Shown: positions 45,102-54,129, counted from the first letter of the stretch. The stretch: 64,000 nucleotides of DNA from Leucobacter ruminantium (GCF_017565705.1 NZ_JAGDYL010000005.1:1-64000); one strand, 5' to 3'. Translations and numbers: made by a program. The notes: generated by a model from the letters alone, not told the origin.

Positions 45102-45144
45102 TTGACCCGAGGGCCCGGCGGTCCTAGAATTTGGACCGGTCCAT
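45102..45144 (+). promoter_or_regulatory. Promoter plus operator TTGGACCGGTCCAT (site 3)
   Basis: -35 TTGACC (45102-45107), 17 bp, -10 TAGAAT (45125-45130), then TTGGACCGGTCCAT at 45131-45144, matching the palindrome of sites 1 and 2 in 13 of 14 positions. Confidence 0.85.
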
Positions 45145-45205
45145 TCCGCGTCGTGCGGTCCCGGAAAAGCACGGTGCAGACGCACTTCGAGCGAAAGACA
45201 CGAGC

Positions 45206-46429
45206 ATGCAGATCAACGAAGACGGCACCACGACGATCGGCGTCGGCCTCATCAGCGTCGGATGGATGGGGCAGCTGCACAGCCGCGCCTACGCGAACCT
45301 CCGTTACGCCTACCCCGAGCTGAAGATCCGCCCGCGCCTCGTGCACGCCGCCGACCCGGCCCCCGCCCGCGCCGAGGAGGCCGTCGAGGTGCTCGGCTAC
45401 GAGAAGGCCTCCGCCGACTACCACGAGGTGCTGAACGACCCCGAGGTCGACGTCGTCTCGATCTGCGCCCCCAACTTCCTGCACGCCGAGATCGGCATCG
45501 CCGCCGCGGAGGCGGGCAAGCACTTCTGGATCGAGAAGCCCGTCGGCCGCGGCGAGCACGAGACCCGCGACGTCGCCGAGGCGGCCGCCGCGGCCGGCGT
45601 CGTCTCCTCGATCGGCTTCAACTACCGCCACGCGCCGGCGATCGAGTACCTGCGCGAGCTCATCGCAGACGGCAGGCTCGGTCGCATCACCAACGTGCGC
45701 GGCCAGATGTTCGCCGACTACTCCTCCGACCCCCGCGGTGCCCTGTCGTGGCGCTTCGTGCGCGGCCTCGCGGGCAACGGTGTGCTGGGCGACCTCATGG
45801 GTCACCTCGTCGACCTCGTGCAGTACTCGCTCGGTCCGATCGCCGAGGTCAGCGCGCTCACCTCGACCGTCTACACCGAGCGCCCCGAGCTGCCGATGGG
45901 CACGGGCACGCACTTCGCCCTGATCGAGGACGGCGAGATGAAGCCCGTCGAGAACGAGGACTACGCGGCCATGCTCGTGCGCCTCTCGGGCGACGCGGTC
46001 GCCTCGGGCGCCGTCGGCACCCTCGAGGCCTCGCGCGTCTCGGTGGGCCCGCGCGCCAGCTACGGCATCGAGGTCTACGGCACCGAGGGATCGGCCCACT
46101 GGGACTTCGAGCGTTTGAACGAATTGCACCTCTCGGGCGGGCTCGGCGCGGAGAATCAGGGCTACACGCGCGTCATGGCCCGCCCCGGCATGGGCGACTT
46201 CGGCCGCTTCCAGCCCGGTGCCGGCACCTCGATGGGCTACGACGACCTCAAGGTGATCGAGGCCAAGAAGTTCCTGCAGGCCGTGCTCGGCCGCGAGGCG
46301 CTGAACTCGAACATCCAGGACGCGCTGTCGGCGGCGCAGGTCGTCACCGCCGCTGAGCGTTCGGCCGAGACGCGCGCATGGGAGCAGAGCGCCCCCGTGG
46401 CCGGCACGACGGCCGCGATCAGGGCCTGA
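45206..46429 (+). CDS. Gfo/Idh/MocA family oxidoreductase (inositol dehydrogenase-like)
   Basis: A 407-residue NAD(P)-dependent dehydrogenase. The Rossmann motif is TIGVGLISVGWMGQLHSRAY, with EKPVGRGEHETRDVAEAAAAAG carrying the catalytic Lys-Pro near residue 111. The C-terminal substrate domain contains NGVLGDLMGHLVDLVQYSLGPI with the conserved Asp and His. It is similar in order and motifs to the enzyme at 17335-18501. ATG 45206 is 62 bp after operator site 3. Under the Block B hypothesis it would oxidise inositol or an inosose; the sugar specificity is inferred from context only. Confidence 0.92.
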   Translation: MQINEDGTTTIGVGLISVGWMGQLHSRAYANLRYAYPELKIRPRLVHAADPAPARAEEAVEVLGYEKASADYHEVLNDPEVDVVSICAPNFLHAEIGIAAAEAGKHFWIEKPVGRGEHETRDVAEAAAAAGVVSSIGFNYRHAPAIEYLRELIADGRLGRITNVRGQMFADYSSDPRGALSWRFVRGLAGNGVLGDLMGHLVDLVQYSLGPIAEVSALTSTVYTERPELPMGTGTHFALIEDGEMKPVENEDYAAMLVRLSGDAVASGAVGTLEASRVSVGPRASYGIEVYGTEGSAHWDFERLNELHLSGGLGAENQGYTRVMARPGMGDFGRFQPGAGTSMGYDDLKVIEAKKFLQAVLGREALNSNIQDALSAAQVVTAAERSAETRAWEQSAPVAGTTAAIRA

Positions 46430-46432
46430 GAA

Positions 46433-46462
46433 TCGGTGAGGGATCGCGCGATCCCTCACCGA
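46433..46462. terminator. 30-bp perfect palindrome built from the GAGGGATC motif
   Basis: Two facing copies of CGGTGAGGGATCGCG form a perfect 30-bp dyad just after the Gfo/Idh stop. It could attenuate or stabilise the operon transcript. It lacks a T-run, so termination is uncertain. Confidence 0.5.
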
Positions 46463-46509
46463 GCGCAATCCCGCCAACGCCACCGCACCACCCACACGAA
46501 GGACCCACC

Positions 46510-47379
46510 ATGACCGCACGCATCGCATCCGCTCCCATTAGCTGGGGCGTCATCGAAGTTCCGGATTGGGGCCTGCAGCTCGACCGCCAGCGGGTGCTCT
46601 CCGAGATGGTGTCGCTCGGCATCGCCGCGACCGAGTTCGGGCCCGAGGGCTTCCTACCCGACCCGCCGGCCGACCGCGCCGCCGCGCTGGCCGAGGCGGG
46701 CCTGCAGGCCGTGGGCGGCTTCTTCCCCGTCGTGCTGCACCGGGCTGGCGAGGATCCCTTGCCCGCGATCGAGCGCGAGCTCGAGGCCTATGTCGCCGCG
46801 GGCGCGGGCACGATGGTGCTCTCGGCCGTGACCGGCGAGGACGGCTACGACGGTGCGGGGGAGCTCACCGATGAGGAGTGGGCGACGCTGCTCGCGAACC
46901 TCGACCGCGCGCTCGACGCGGCCGCCGCCGTCGGCGTCACCGCGACCCTGCACCCTCATCTCGGCACGGTCGTGGAGACGCCCGAGGCGGTCGCGCGGGT
47001 GGTCGAGGGATCGCGGATCGGCTTCTGCCTCGACACCGGCCACTACACGCTCGGCGGCGGCGACCCGGTGGCCTTCGTGCAGCAGCACGCGGCGCGCATC
47101 GTGCACGCGCACCTGAAGGACGTGAGCCTCGAGATCGCCGCCCGCGTGCGCGCCGGCGAGTTCGACTACCGCGAGGGTGTGCGTCGCGGCATGTACCAGG
47201 CGCTCGGCGGCGGCGATGCCCGCATCTCCGAGATCGTGGCGGCGCTGAGCGACGCCGGATACGACGGCTGGTACGTGCTCGAGCAGGACACCGTCGTCGA
47301 GAGCGAGGAGGACGCGGTGCGGGCCTTCGACAACGCGCGCCGCAGCGTCGAGTTCATCCGCGAGGCGGTCGGGGCATGA
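46510..47379 (+). CDS. TIM-barrel sugar isomerase/epimerase, IolE-like
   Basis: A 289-residue xylose isomerase-like TIM barrel. The start RIASAPISWGVIEVPDWGLQL and IAATEFGPEGFLP follow the IolE (inosose dehydratase) pattern, and the metal-site stretches TLHPHLGTVVETPEAVARVV, GFCLDTGHYTLGGGDPVAFV and IVHAHLKDVSLE supply His, Asp/His and His/Asp. ATG 46510 follows GAAGGACCCACC. The gene overlaps the next by ATGA. With IolD in the co-regulated operon it is the natural candidate for the inosose dehydration step. Confidence 0.87.
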   Translation: MTARIASAPISWGVIEVPDWGLQLDRQRVLSEMVSLGIAATEFGPEGFLPDPPADRAAALAEAGLQAVGGFFPVVLHRAGEDPLPAIERELEAYVAAGAGTMVLSAVTGEDGYDGAGELTDEEWATLLANLDRALDAAAAVGVTATLHPHLGTVVETPEAVARVVEGSRIGFCLDTGHYTLGGGDPVAFVQQHAARIVHAHLKDVSLEIAARVRAGEFDYREGVRRGMYQALGGGDARISEIVAALSDAGYDGWYVLEQDTVVESEEDAVRAFDNARRSVEFIREAVGA

Positions 47380-48407
47380 GCGCGGCGGGCGGCGCACCCC
47401 TGCGCGTCGGCCTGCTGGGGGCCTCGCGCATCGCCGAGGAGGCGATCACGGATGCGAGCCGCGAGACCGGCGATATCCGGGCTGCGGTCGCGGCGAGGGA
47501 TCCCGAGCGCGCGCGGACCTACGCCGCCGAGCACGGCTACGACGGCATCCGGGGGAGCTACGAGGAGCTCGTCGCCGATGAGACGCTCGACCTCATCTAC
47601 ATCGGCCTGCCCAACGGCCTGCATGCCGAGTGGACCGTGCGCGCGCTGGAGGCGGGCCGCAGCGTGCTCGTGGAGAAGCCCTTCGCGTCGAACCTCGCCG
47701 AGTTCGACGCCGTCGCCGCCCGGCTCGAGGGATCGGCGGGCTGGGCCTGGGAGGCGTTCCACTACGCCGATCACCCGCTCATGGAGCGGCTCGTGGAGGT
47801 CGTGAGCTCCGGCGAGATCGGCGATCTGCGCGAGGTTCAGGTGAACATGTGCATGCCGGCGCCGGCGGCATCGGACCCCCGGTGGAGCTTCGACCTCGCG
47901 GGCGGCGCGCTGATGGATGTGGGCTGCTACGCGATCAACGGACTGCTGATGCTCGGCGATGCCCTCGGGCTGCCGCTCTCGCTGCGGTCGGCCGACGCGG
48001 ATGTCGTGGAGGCGGAGCCGCGAATCGATGAGACGGTGCGCGCCCGCTTCGACCTCGGCGGCGCCGCGGTCTCGATGCGCACGAGCATGGTGAATCCGGT
48101 GTGGGATTTCAGCTTCCTCGTCGTCGGCAGTCGCGGAGGCGTCTTCGCCCCCAACTTCGTGAAGCCGCAGGAGGACGACCGACTGATCGTGCGCACGGCG
48201 GGCGCGGGCGGCGAGCAGCAGGAGCGCGAGGAGCGCCTCGGCACGGTGTCGTCGTACGCGTACCAGCTGCGCCGCGTTCGCGAGGCCGTGCGGAGCGGGG
48301 AGCGCTCGCGCGACGGGCTTGCCCGGTCGCGTCGCACCATGGCGCTCATCGACGAGGTGTATGCCGCGAGCGGCATGCCGGTGCGGCCGGCGCGTTTCGC
48401 CGCTTGA
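47376..48407 (+). CDS. Gfo/Idh/MocA family oxidoreductase (second in operon)
   Basis: A 343-residue member with Rossmann motif RVGLLGASRIAEEAI and catalytic VEKPFASN near residue 103. Its C-terminal domain (GGALMDVGCYAINGLLMLGDALG) differs from the previous enzyme and is nearer to the trans-dihydrodiol/xylose dehydrogenase branch. ATG 47376 lies in an ATGA overlap. Two distinct Gfo/Idh enzymes in one operon suggest sequential oxidation or epimerisation, for example scyllo- and myo-forms of a cyclitol. Confidence 0.9.
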   Translation: MSAAGGAPLRVGLLGASRIAEEAITDASRETGDIRAAVAARDPERARTYAAEHGYDGIRGSYEELVADETLDLIYIGLPNGLHAEWTVRALEAGRSVLVEKPFASNLAEFDAVAARLEGSAGWAWEAFHYADHPLMERLVEVVSSGEIGDLREVQVNMCMPAPAASDPRWSFDLAGGALMDVGCYAINGLLMLGDALGLPLSLRSADADVVEAEPRIDETVRARFDLGGAAVSMRTSMVNPVWDFSFLVVGSRGGVFAPNFVKPQEDDRLIVRTAGAGGEQQEREERLGTVSSYAYQLRRVREAVRSGERSRDGLARSRRTMALIDEVYAASGMPVRPARFAA

Positions 48408-48467
48408 GCGGAGCCTTACCCGCCGGCCCGCGAAGCGAAACCAAGGGATCAACGTGAGGAGAACGCA

Positions 48468-49280
48468 ATGCAGCAACTGATGACCGGCAGGATCCTGCTC
48501 GTGACGGGCGGCACGCAGGGCCTCGGCCTCGCGGTGGCCGAGGCGGCGGTACGCGAGGGCGCGGTCGGCGTCGCGATCGTGGGGCGCAACGCGGAGAAGG
48601 CCGAGCGCGCAGCGGAGCGGCTGCGCGAGCTCGCCGCCGCGGAGTCGAGCGATCTCGCGGCGGCGGGGGTGCTGCCGATCGTCGCCGACATGGCCGTTCC
48701 CGGCGAGGCCGAGCGGGCGGTCGCCGAGACGATCGAGCGCTTCGGCCGCGTCGACAGCCTCGTCAACGCGGCCGGCGCGACGAGCCGCGGCACGCTGCTC
48801 GACACGACGCGGGAGCTGCTCGGCGAGCACCTCGCGGTCAATCTCGTCGCCCCGTTCATGACGATGCAGGCGGCCGTCGCCGATATGAAGCGGCGCGGCG
48901 AACCCGGCACGATCGTGAACATCATCTCGATGTCGATGCACGGCGGTCAGCCCTACCTCGCGCCCTACACGGCGTCGAAGGCCGGTCTCGCGGGGCTCAC
49001 CAGGAACGCCGCGTTCGCGCACCGCTTCGATCGCATCCGCATCAACGGCCTCAACATCGGGTGGACCGCCACGCCGGGCGAGGCCGTCACGCAGCAGACC
49101 TTCCACGACGCGGAGGAGGACTGGGCTGCGAAGGCCGCGGCCGCTCAGCCCATGGGCAAGATCGGGCAGCCCGACGAGATCGCCGACGCGGTCGTCTTCC
49201 TGCTGAGCGATCGCAGCGGGGTGGTGACGGGATCCCTCATCGACTGGGATCAGAACGTGCCGGGGGCCTACGACCAGTAG
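48468..49280 (+). CDS. Short-chain dehydrogenase/reductase (SDR)
   Basis: A 270-residue classical SDR: coenzyme motif LVTGGTQGLGLAVAEAAV, NAAGATSRG, catalytic Ser in NIISMSMHG and Tyr-x3-Lys in YTASKAG, closing with VVFLLSDRSGVVTGSLIDWDQNVPGAYDQ. ATG 48468 follows GTGAGGAGAAC. It is the last gene of the operon from operator site 3, 60 bp after the second Gfo/Idh gene, and ends before an inverted repeat at 49289. Confidence 0.92.
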   Translation: MQQLMTGRILLVTGGTQGLGLAVAEAAVREGAVGVAIVGRNAEKAERAAERLRELAAAESSDLAAAGVLPIVADMAVPGEAERAVAETIERFGRVDSLVNAAGATSRGTLLDTTRELLGEHLAVNLVAPFMTMQAAVADMKRRGEPGTIVNIISMSMHGGQPYLAPYTASKAGLAGLTRNAAFAHRFDRIRINGLNIGWTATPGEAVTQQTFHDAEEDWAAKAAAAQPMGKIGQPDEIADAVVFLLSDRSGVVTGSLIDWDQNVPGAYDQ

Positions 49281-49288
49281 GCGGTTGT

Positions 49289-49330
49289 GAGTCGAAGCCG
49301 GTTAGACCGGCGATCTCGACACTTCGACTC
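49289..49330. terminator. Inverted repeat between convergent operons
   Basis: GAGTCGAAG (49289-49297) and CTTCGACTC (49322-49330) with inner CCGG/CCGG dyad. It lies between the convergent SDR and threonine-dehydrogenase-like genes, suited to a bidirectional stop, but without a T-run. Confidence 0.5.
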
Positions 49331-49352
49331 CCGAGCGCGCTCAGCCGGCGCT

Positions 49353-50402
49353 TCAGCTGCTCGCGAGACCCGGCACGAGGAGCACCTTCCCGGCATCCCC
49401 GCTGAGCAGGTCGATGGCCTCGTCCGCCTGCTCGAGGGGCAGACGATGCGTGACGAGCCAGTCGAGCGTGAGCCGCTCCGACTGGACGAGGAGGAGCAAC
49501 TGATCCCAGCTCTCCCACAGGCGACGTCCGTAGATCCCTCGCAGGGTGATCCCTTTCTTGTTGATCCACTGTGCGATGTCGATGGCAGCGGGCTCGCCGG
49601 GGTGGCCGATGGTGACCAGCGTCGCCTCGCGTCTGAGCGCCTCGAACAGGGGAGGGAGCACGCCCCGCACCCCCGAGACCTCGAACGCGACGTCGAACCC
49701 GCCCCGCGTGCCCGCGATCTCCCGGCACATCGCCGCGACATCGTCCTGCGGGTGCAGCACCGTCACTCCGAGAGCCCGGGCCTGCTGCTGACGGAACGGG
49801 TTGGGCTCGACGGCCACCACGTTGGCTGCGCCCAGCACGAGCGCGAGCTTCGCGATGACGAGACCGACGGGACCGCAGCCGTTGATCAGGACATTCTGCC
49901 CGGCGACCGCGTAGCCGGAGCGCTGGATCGCGTGCATGGCTACACCCGCTCCCTCGAGCAGCGCTCCGGTCTCGAGCGAGACCTGCTCGGGCAGGAGCAC
50001 GCAGATGTCTGCGGGCACGGCCACACGTTCGGCGAAGACGCCGTCGATGTGCATCCCGAGAATCCTCGTGCGCTCGCAGGTGTGCGCGCTGCCCGAGCGG
50101 CAAGCGTGGCACTCCCCGCAGACCAGGTGGCTCTCCATCGCCACGCGGTCCCCGATCTTGAAGCTCGTCACGCCCTCGCCGAGACCGATCACCGTTCCCG
50201 ATCCCTCGTGCCCGAGCACGGCGGGCAGGTCGAGCGCGAATGCCTGCGCAGACGCGGACCATTCGTACAGCTCACGATCGGTGCCGCAGAGCGAGGCCGC
50301 CGCGACCTGGATCAGTACTTCACCGGGGCCGGCCTCTGGTTCTCGCCAGTCGTCGCGGATCTCGATCCCGCGCTCGGCCGCGGCTTTCACTACTGCTCTC
50401 AT
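49353..50402 (-). CDS. Zinc-dependent dehydrogenase, threonine 3-dehydrogenase-like (MDR family)
   Basis: A 349-residue MDR enzyme closest in pattern to L-threonine 3-dehydrogenase. Zinc-site residues are SLCGTDRELYEW and LGHEGSGTV, with a structural loop CGECHACRSGSAHTC. The cofactor motif is LINGCGPVGLVIAKLALVLGAANVVAVEPN, and the C-terminal GITLRGIYGRRLWESWDQLL is the threonine-DH signature region. ATG 50402 overlaps the upstream kinase stop (ATGA). In this context it probably oxidises an acid-sugar or polyol precursor before phosphorylation, not threonine. It is the last gene of Block C. Confidence 0.9.
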   Translation of the reverse strand: MRAVVKAAAERGIEIRDDWREPEAGPGEVLIQVAAASLCGTDRELYEWSASAQAFALDLPAVLGHEGSGTVIGLGEGVTSFKIGDRVAMESHLVCGECHACRSGSAHTCERTRILGMHIDGVFAERVAVPADICVLLPEQVSLETGALLEGAGVAMHAIQRSGYAVAGQNVLINGCGPVGLVIAKLALVLGAANVVAVEPNPFRQQQARALGVTVLHPQDDVAAMCREIAGTRGGFDVAFEVSGVRGVLPPLFEALRREATLVTIGHPGEPAAIDIAQWINKKGITLRGIYGRRLWESWDQLLLLVQSERLTLDWLVTHRLPLEQADEAIDLLSGDAGKVLLVPGLASS

Positions 50403-51724
50403 GATGATTCCCATCGCTCGGTTCTTGCGGGTGTGCCGGCGAACCGGCGAAGAATGTCGGTCGGACCGACCTGGCCGCCCTTGAGGAGCAGCCGGCAGCC
50501 GGCGACGTCGGAGGCCGCATCGGCTGCGCAGATCGGCCCCGCCGTCACGAACTGCTCCGTCACCCTGAGCTCGCTCACGTTCAGACCGAGCAGGGCATGG
50601 CTCGACGAATCTCCCCCGAAGATCGCCACGTCTCGAGTCAGGCCGCGTTCGACGGCGGCGGCCGCGACTTCGGCGAGCAGCCCGCCCACCTCGCGAGAGG
50701 AGACCCGTCGCTCGCGCAGGCGCGGATCCTCGGGGCCGTTCGCCGTGTGGGCCACGACGTGCTCGCCAGCCTCGAGGGCGCTCAGGACCCGGTGCCACCA
50801 GTCGCCCTCCGGCCTGCGGCCGATGGCGCCAGGGGGCACCTCTACGCCTACCCAGCCGTGCTGCAGAGCATCGCTGATCTGCGCGGCCGTGGTGGCCGAT
50901 GCCGAAGCGCTGACCGCGAGGACCGGGCCCGAGGCCGCGGGTCCGGGGGAGGGATCAGCGTCGACGCCGACACTGCGGCCGTCGGCAGCGCCGTTACCGT
51001 CGGCGAGCGTTCTGGCGAGTCCCGCCATGATGCCGCCCGACCCCACCACGAGGGCGGTTCCGGAGGAGTCCAGCAGTGCCCGGGCCACCTCGTCGAGGTG
51101 CCGCGGCGCGACGGCGTCGACGACGAAGGCGCCCCGCCTGCTGCGACGATCCGCCCACTCCGCAGCGAAGGATCCGTCGGTGAACGCGGGCAGATGGATC
51201 TCGGAGATCTCGAGCTCGGGCGCCTGCTCCCGAAGCACCAGACGCAGGTCGGCCTCGCGCATGGGGGTCGAGGGGTGCCTGCTCATGACCGGGTGGCGGT
51301 CGAGCCGGTAGAGGCTGTTCCCGTAGGATCCGAAGTGCTGACTGAAGGCGGTGTAGCGTCCGAACTCGGGCTGAGCAGGAACCACGGGAATGCCGCCCGC
51401 ATCCGGCCAGTGCGCGGCCAACCGTTCGATGGCGCACCCGATGCTCCCCGTGGTGGGGGAGGAATCGAAGGTCGAGCAGACCTTGTAGAGGAACACGTCC
51501 AACTCCATGCTCGAGAAGGGGGCGAGCCCTGAGTCGATCGCTTCCTCCAGTTCGCGACCCTCGAGCGAGCGAGTCGGCCCCGCGATGCCCACGACGTCGC
51601 CGGAGGACGGGAGCCCGCCCGCGGGGTCGAGACTGAGAACGGCGTCGAGCCCGCGCGCGTGCGCCTGGGCGAGTACGTCGGCGGCTCCGGTGAGGTCGTC
51701 CGCGAGGAAACCGATCCGGCCCAT
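50399..51724 (-). CDS. Four-carbon acid sugar kinase family protein (DUF1537)
   Basis: A 441-residue ATP-dependent kinase. The N-terminal substrate domain opens with the signature IGFLADDLTGAADVLAQAHARGL and includes LYKVCSTFDSSPTTGSIGCAIERL. The C-terminal nucleotide-binding domain has FGGDSSSHALLGLNVSELRVTEQ and the glycine-rich LKGGQVG near the end. DUF1537 kinases act on 3-oxo acids such as 3-oxo-isoapionate, 2-oxo-tetronate or erythronate-derived compounds. ATG 51724 overlaps the RuBisCO-like stop (TGATG); the longer frame to 51820 belongs to another gene. The pairing with a RuBisCO-like protein mirrors the apionate pathways. Confidence 0.9.
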   Translation of the reverse strand: MGRIGFLADDLTGAADVLAQAHARGLDAVLSLDPAGGLPSSGDVVGIAGPTRSLEGRELEEAIDSGLAPFSSMELDVFLYKVCSTFDSSPTTGSIGCAIERLAAHWPDAGGIPVVPAQPEFGRYTAFSQHFGSYGNSLYRLDRHPVMSRHPSTPMREADLRLVLREQAPELEISEIHLPAFTDGSFAAEWADRRSRRGAFVVDAVAPRHLDEVARALLDSSGTALVVGSGGIMAGLARTLADGNGAADGRSVGVDADPSPGPAASGPVLAVSASASATTAAQISDALQHGWVGVEVPPGAIGRRPEGDWWHRVLSALEAGEHVVAHTANGPEDPRLRERRVSSREVGGLLAEVAAAAVERGLTRDVAIFGGDSSSHALLGLNVSELRVTEQFVTAGPICAADAASDVAGCRLLLKGGQVGPTDILRRFAGTPARTERWESS

Positions 51725-52986
51725 CAGGCGCTCCTCGAGAACGCGGCGACCGCCTCGGCCAGCGGTGGGTGTTCGCGAGCGGCGTCCGCGAGCGAGACGC
51801 CCGCTTGCGCGGCCTCCCAAGCCTCCCGAAGGCTCGCGACGCCTCGCGCGGGCCCGCCGGGGTGCGCCGCGATCCCTCCTCCCGCGAGCATGAGCAGATC
51901 CGAACTCTGCACCGCGGCCCAGGTCGGATGCGGCGAGAAGACGTTCTGGGCGGAGGAGAGCGCGGGGGTGACCTGCTCGCCGGTGCCGAGCGGCGTCAGC
52001 AGGGCGCGGATGTTCGCCGCGACCTCGTCGTCCGTCTCGTAGAACTTGCTGCCGAGGCCGCCGACGTGCAGGTGGTCCGCTCCGGCGAGCCGGGCCAGCT
52101 GCTGCCAGGCGACGTACGAGATCCCGAGCCCCGGGTGTCGCATCGATGCCGCGAGCCCGCCGCGGTGGCCGTGGATCGGCACCTCCGAGAAGCTGCGAAG
52201 GTATTCGAGAGCCGGGATCCCCATCACCGGGACGGTCAGCATGACACAGGTGCCGCCCGCAGCCACCACGAGGTCGTGGCGGCGCCGCAGCCCGGCGATG
52301 TCGCCGGTGATGTTGAAGGCGTACATCGTGCGCCTTCCGGTGACCTGCGCCGCCGAGTCGATCTCCTCGGCGGCGATGCGAACCCGGGTCTCGAGCGGGA
52401 GATACGAGGGATCCGTCATCAGCTCGTCATCCTTGATGAGGTCGATGGATGCGAGCGCGAGATCCTTCACGATGGAGCGGAAGGCGTCTTCGCGGAGACC
52501 GATGTTCGGCTTGATGATGGTGCCGACCATCGCTCCGGGACCGGCCCCGATGAGACGGCGGGTGCCTGCGGTGCCGAACCGGGCGCCCGGATGCGATGCG
52601 ATGAACTCCTCGGGAAGTACGAGCGACTGCAGCCTGCAGGCGAAGAGCTGCTCCAGCTCGAACAGATTGCCCGCGACGGCCGTGAGTGCGGTCGCGAGAT
52701 CCGACCCGACGTTCTCCATCGGGAACTCGACCTCGATCTCGGCCGCGGTGACCATTTGCGGCGCCGACCTGGAGGGGAGCGACGGCGTCGTCTCGCCCAG
52801 GGTCCTGACGTCGATGATGCGAGCGCCGTGGCGTTCGTGCAGTTCCTGGGTCTCCCCGGGAACCCGGACGAAGGTGCCGCTCGACTGCTCGCCGGCGAGG
52901 ATCTCTGCGGCCCTCTCCGGAGGGATCGCGGACTCGATGCAGTAGCGGGCGATGATCCGCCGCGGATCGCGCATGATGTTCTCCAT
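51724..52986 (-). CDS. RuBisCO-like protein (form IV large-chain homologue)
   Basis: A 420-residue RuBisCO large-subunit homologue. The active-site lysines and metal ligands are mostly kept: Lys159 in GTIIKPNIGL (the second Lys of KPK is Asn161), carbamylation Lys185 with Asp187 and Glu188 (IKDDEL), His272/274 in IHGHRGG and the loop-6-type Lys314 (LGSKFYE). The altered KPN and shortened loops say it is not a CO2-fixing enzyme. In studied systems, RuBisCO-like proteins of acid-sugar pathways (OiaX, OiaT) decarboxylate or hydrolyse the phosphate made by a DUF1537 kinase, which is the next gene. ATG 52986 is 5 bp after the permease gene. Confidence 0.93.
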   Translation of the reverse strand: MENIMRDPRRIIARYCIESAIPPERAAEILAGEQSSGTFVRVPGETQELHERHGARIIDVRTLGETTPSLPSRSAPQMVTAAEIEVEFPMENVGSDLATALTAVAGNLFELEQLFACRLQSLVLPEEFIASHPGARFGTAGTRRLIGAGPGAMVGTIIKPNIGLREDAFRSIVKDLALASIDLIKDDELMTDPSYLPLETRVRIAAEEIDSAAQVTGRRTMYAFNITGDIAGLRRRHDLVVAAGGTCVMLTVPVMGIPALEYLRSFSEVPIHGHRGGLAASMRHPGLGISYVAWQQLARLAGADHLHVGGLGSKFYETDDEVAANIRALLTPLGTGEQVTPALSSAQNVFSPHPTWAAVQSSDLLMLAGGGIAAHPGGPARGVASLREAWEAAQAGVSLADAAREHPPLAEAVAAFSRSA

Positions 52987-52990
52987 AGCT

Positions 52991-54019
52991 CTAGTCGGAT
53001 GCGAGAGAGGTCTTGATCGAGCCGGTGACGGCCTCGCTCGGGGCGATGCCTCCCTGCTTCTTCATGACGAGCGCGGCGACCAGCGGAGCGAGGATCGCGG
53101 TCACCATGACCGCGGCGGCCGCCTGTGCGCTCGCGGCGCCCACGAAGGGTGCGAATGTCGAATCCGCTGCTGCCACGACGGCCGGAACCGCGACGGCGTT
53201 CCCCGCGGTCGTGCCGGCCGCGAAGCCGATCCCGCTCTGGTTGCCGCGCTTCAGGATGTAGCGGTACCCCAGGTAGGTGAGCCCGCCGGTGAAGAACACC
53301 ACCAGCACGCCCAGCACGATGCCCTGCATGCCGCCGGTCAGCACTTCGGAGAGGCTGATCCCGGTGCCGACGCAGAACGACATGAACGGGATGGTGATGG
53401 GTGCGACCGTGTTGAGCACGGATGTCCACTCGCGATCGACGGCACCGATGATGAGGCCGATGACAAACGGGACCAGCGCGGCGACGATGGCAAGGACGGG
53501 GATGTCGCCGAGCCCGGATGCGCCGAGGAAGATGAGCGCCAGGAACGGGCCGTCGTCGAACGCGCTGGCGACATAGGCGCCCTGGTCGCGCTCATCCCCG
53601 TACTGTCCGGCGAACGCGAGCCACAGTGCGCCGTTGCTGTTGCCGAAGATCGTGATCAGGGCGAGGATCGACACTCCCCAGACGCCCTCGATGCCGACCG
53701 TGAGCCCCAGCGTCACCGCGAGTCCGATGGGCACGAGGGTCTTGGCGAAGAGCACGACGAGCGTCGTGCTCGCCGCGGCCTTGCCGCTCCTGCTTCCGGT
53801 GATCTGCGCGCCGGTCGCGACGATGAGGACGGCGATCAGGGTGAGTGTGCCGTCTCGGAAGAGCGCCGTGGTGAAGCTCCCGATTCCGATGGCGTCGGGG
53901 AGGAAGTTCCCGAACAGGATGCCGAGGGCGAGCGGGATGAGCATCAGGCCGCCGGGGATGCGGCTCATGAAGGCGAACATGGGGAATGTGGATCGTGTGC
54001 GAGCGAAGGATTGCGCCAT
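52991..54019 (-). CDS. 2-keto-3-deoxygluconate permease family transporter (KdgT)
   Basis: A 342-residue integral membrane carrier with about ten hydrophobic segments. The KdgT signature layout is visible in the start FPMFAFMSRIPGGLMLIPLALGILFGNFLP, FGNSNGALWLAFAGQYGDERDQGAYV and GFAAGTTAGNAVAVPAVVAAADSTFAP. ATG 54019 is preceded by GGAGCTGC; the frame to 54061 extends into the operator region. It is the first gene of the Block C operon (permease - RuBisCO-like - kinase - dehydrogenase) and imports the sugar acid or keto acid processed there. Confidence 0.9.
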   Translation of the reverse strand: MAQSFARTRSTFPMFAFMSRIPGGLMLIPLALGILFGNFLPDAIGIGSFTTALFRDGTLTLIAVLIVATGAQITGSRSGKAAASTTLVVLFAKTLVPIGLAVTLGLTVGIEGVWGVSILALITIFGNSNGALWLAFAGQYGDERDQGAYVASAFDDGPFLALIFLGASGLGDIPVLAIVAALVPFVIGLIIGAVDREWTSVLNTVAPITIPFMSFCVGTGISLSEVLTGGMQGIVLGVLVVFFTGGLTYLGYRYILKRGNQSGIGFAAGTTAGNAVAVPAVVAAADSTFAPFVGAASAQAAAAVMVTAILAPLVAALVMKKQGGIAPSEAVTGSIKTSLASD

Positions 54020-54049
54020 TGCAGCTCCATGAAAAGAGATACGGACAGG

Positions 54050-54061
54050 TTGTGCGTACAA
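54050..54061. promoter_or_regulatory. Candidate GntR operator in the divergent Block C promoter
   Basis: TTGTGCGTACAA is a near-perfect dyad between the permease and the divergent GntR gene, at the expected place for autoregulation and repression of the operon. Confidence 0.5.
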
Positions 54062-54129
54062 GTATGATCGGTGATCGCTTGGGCGTCAATCCCGAACTGC
54101 GAGATGATGGGTGTGGTCGCACTGGGCGA

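Noticed and set aside
49353-50402. Calling this gene a true threonine 3-dehydrogenase (tdh)
   Set aside because: The motifs are threonine-DH-like, but no 2-amino-3-ketobutyrate CoA ligase is near and the operon is an acid-sugar pathway, so the substrate is left open.
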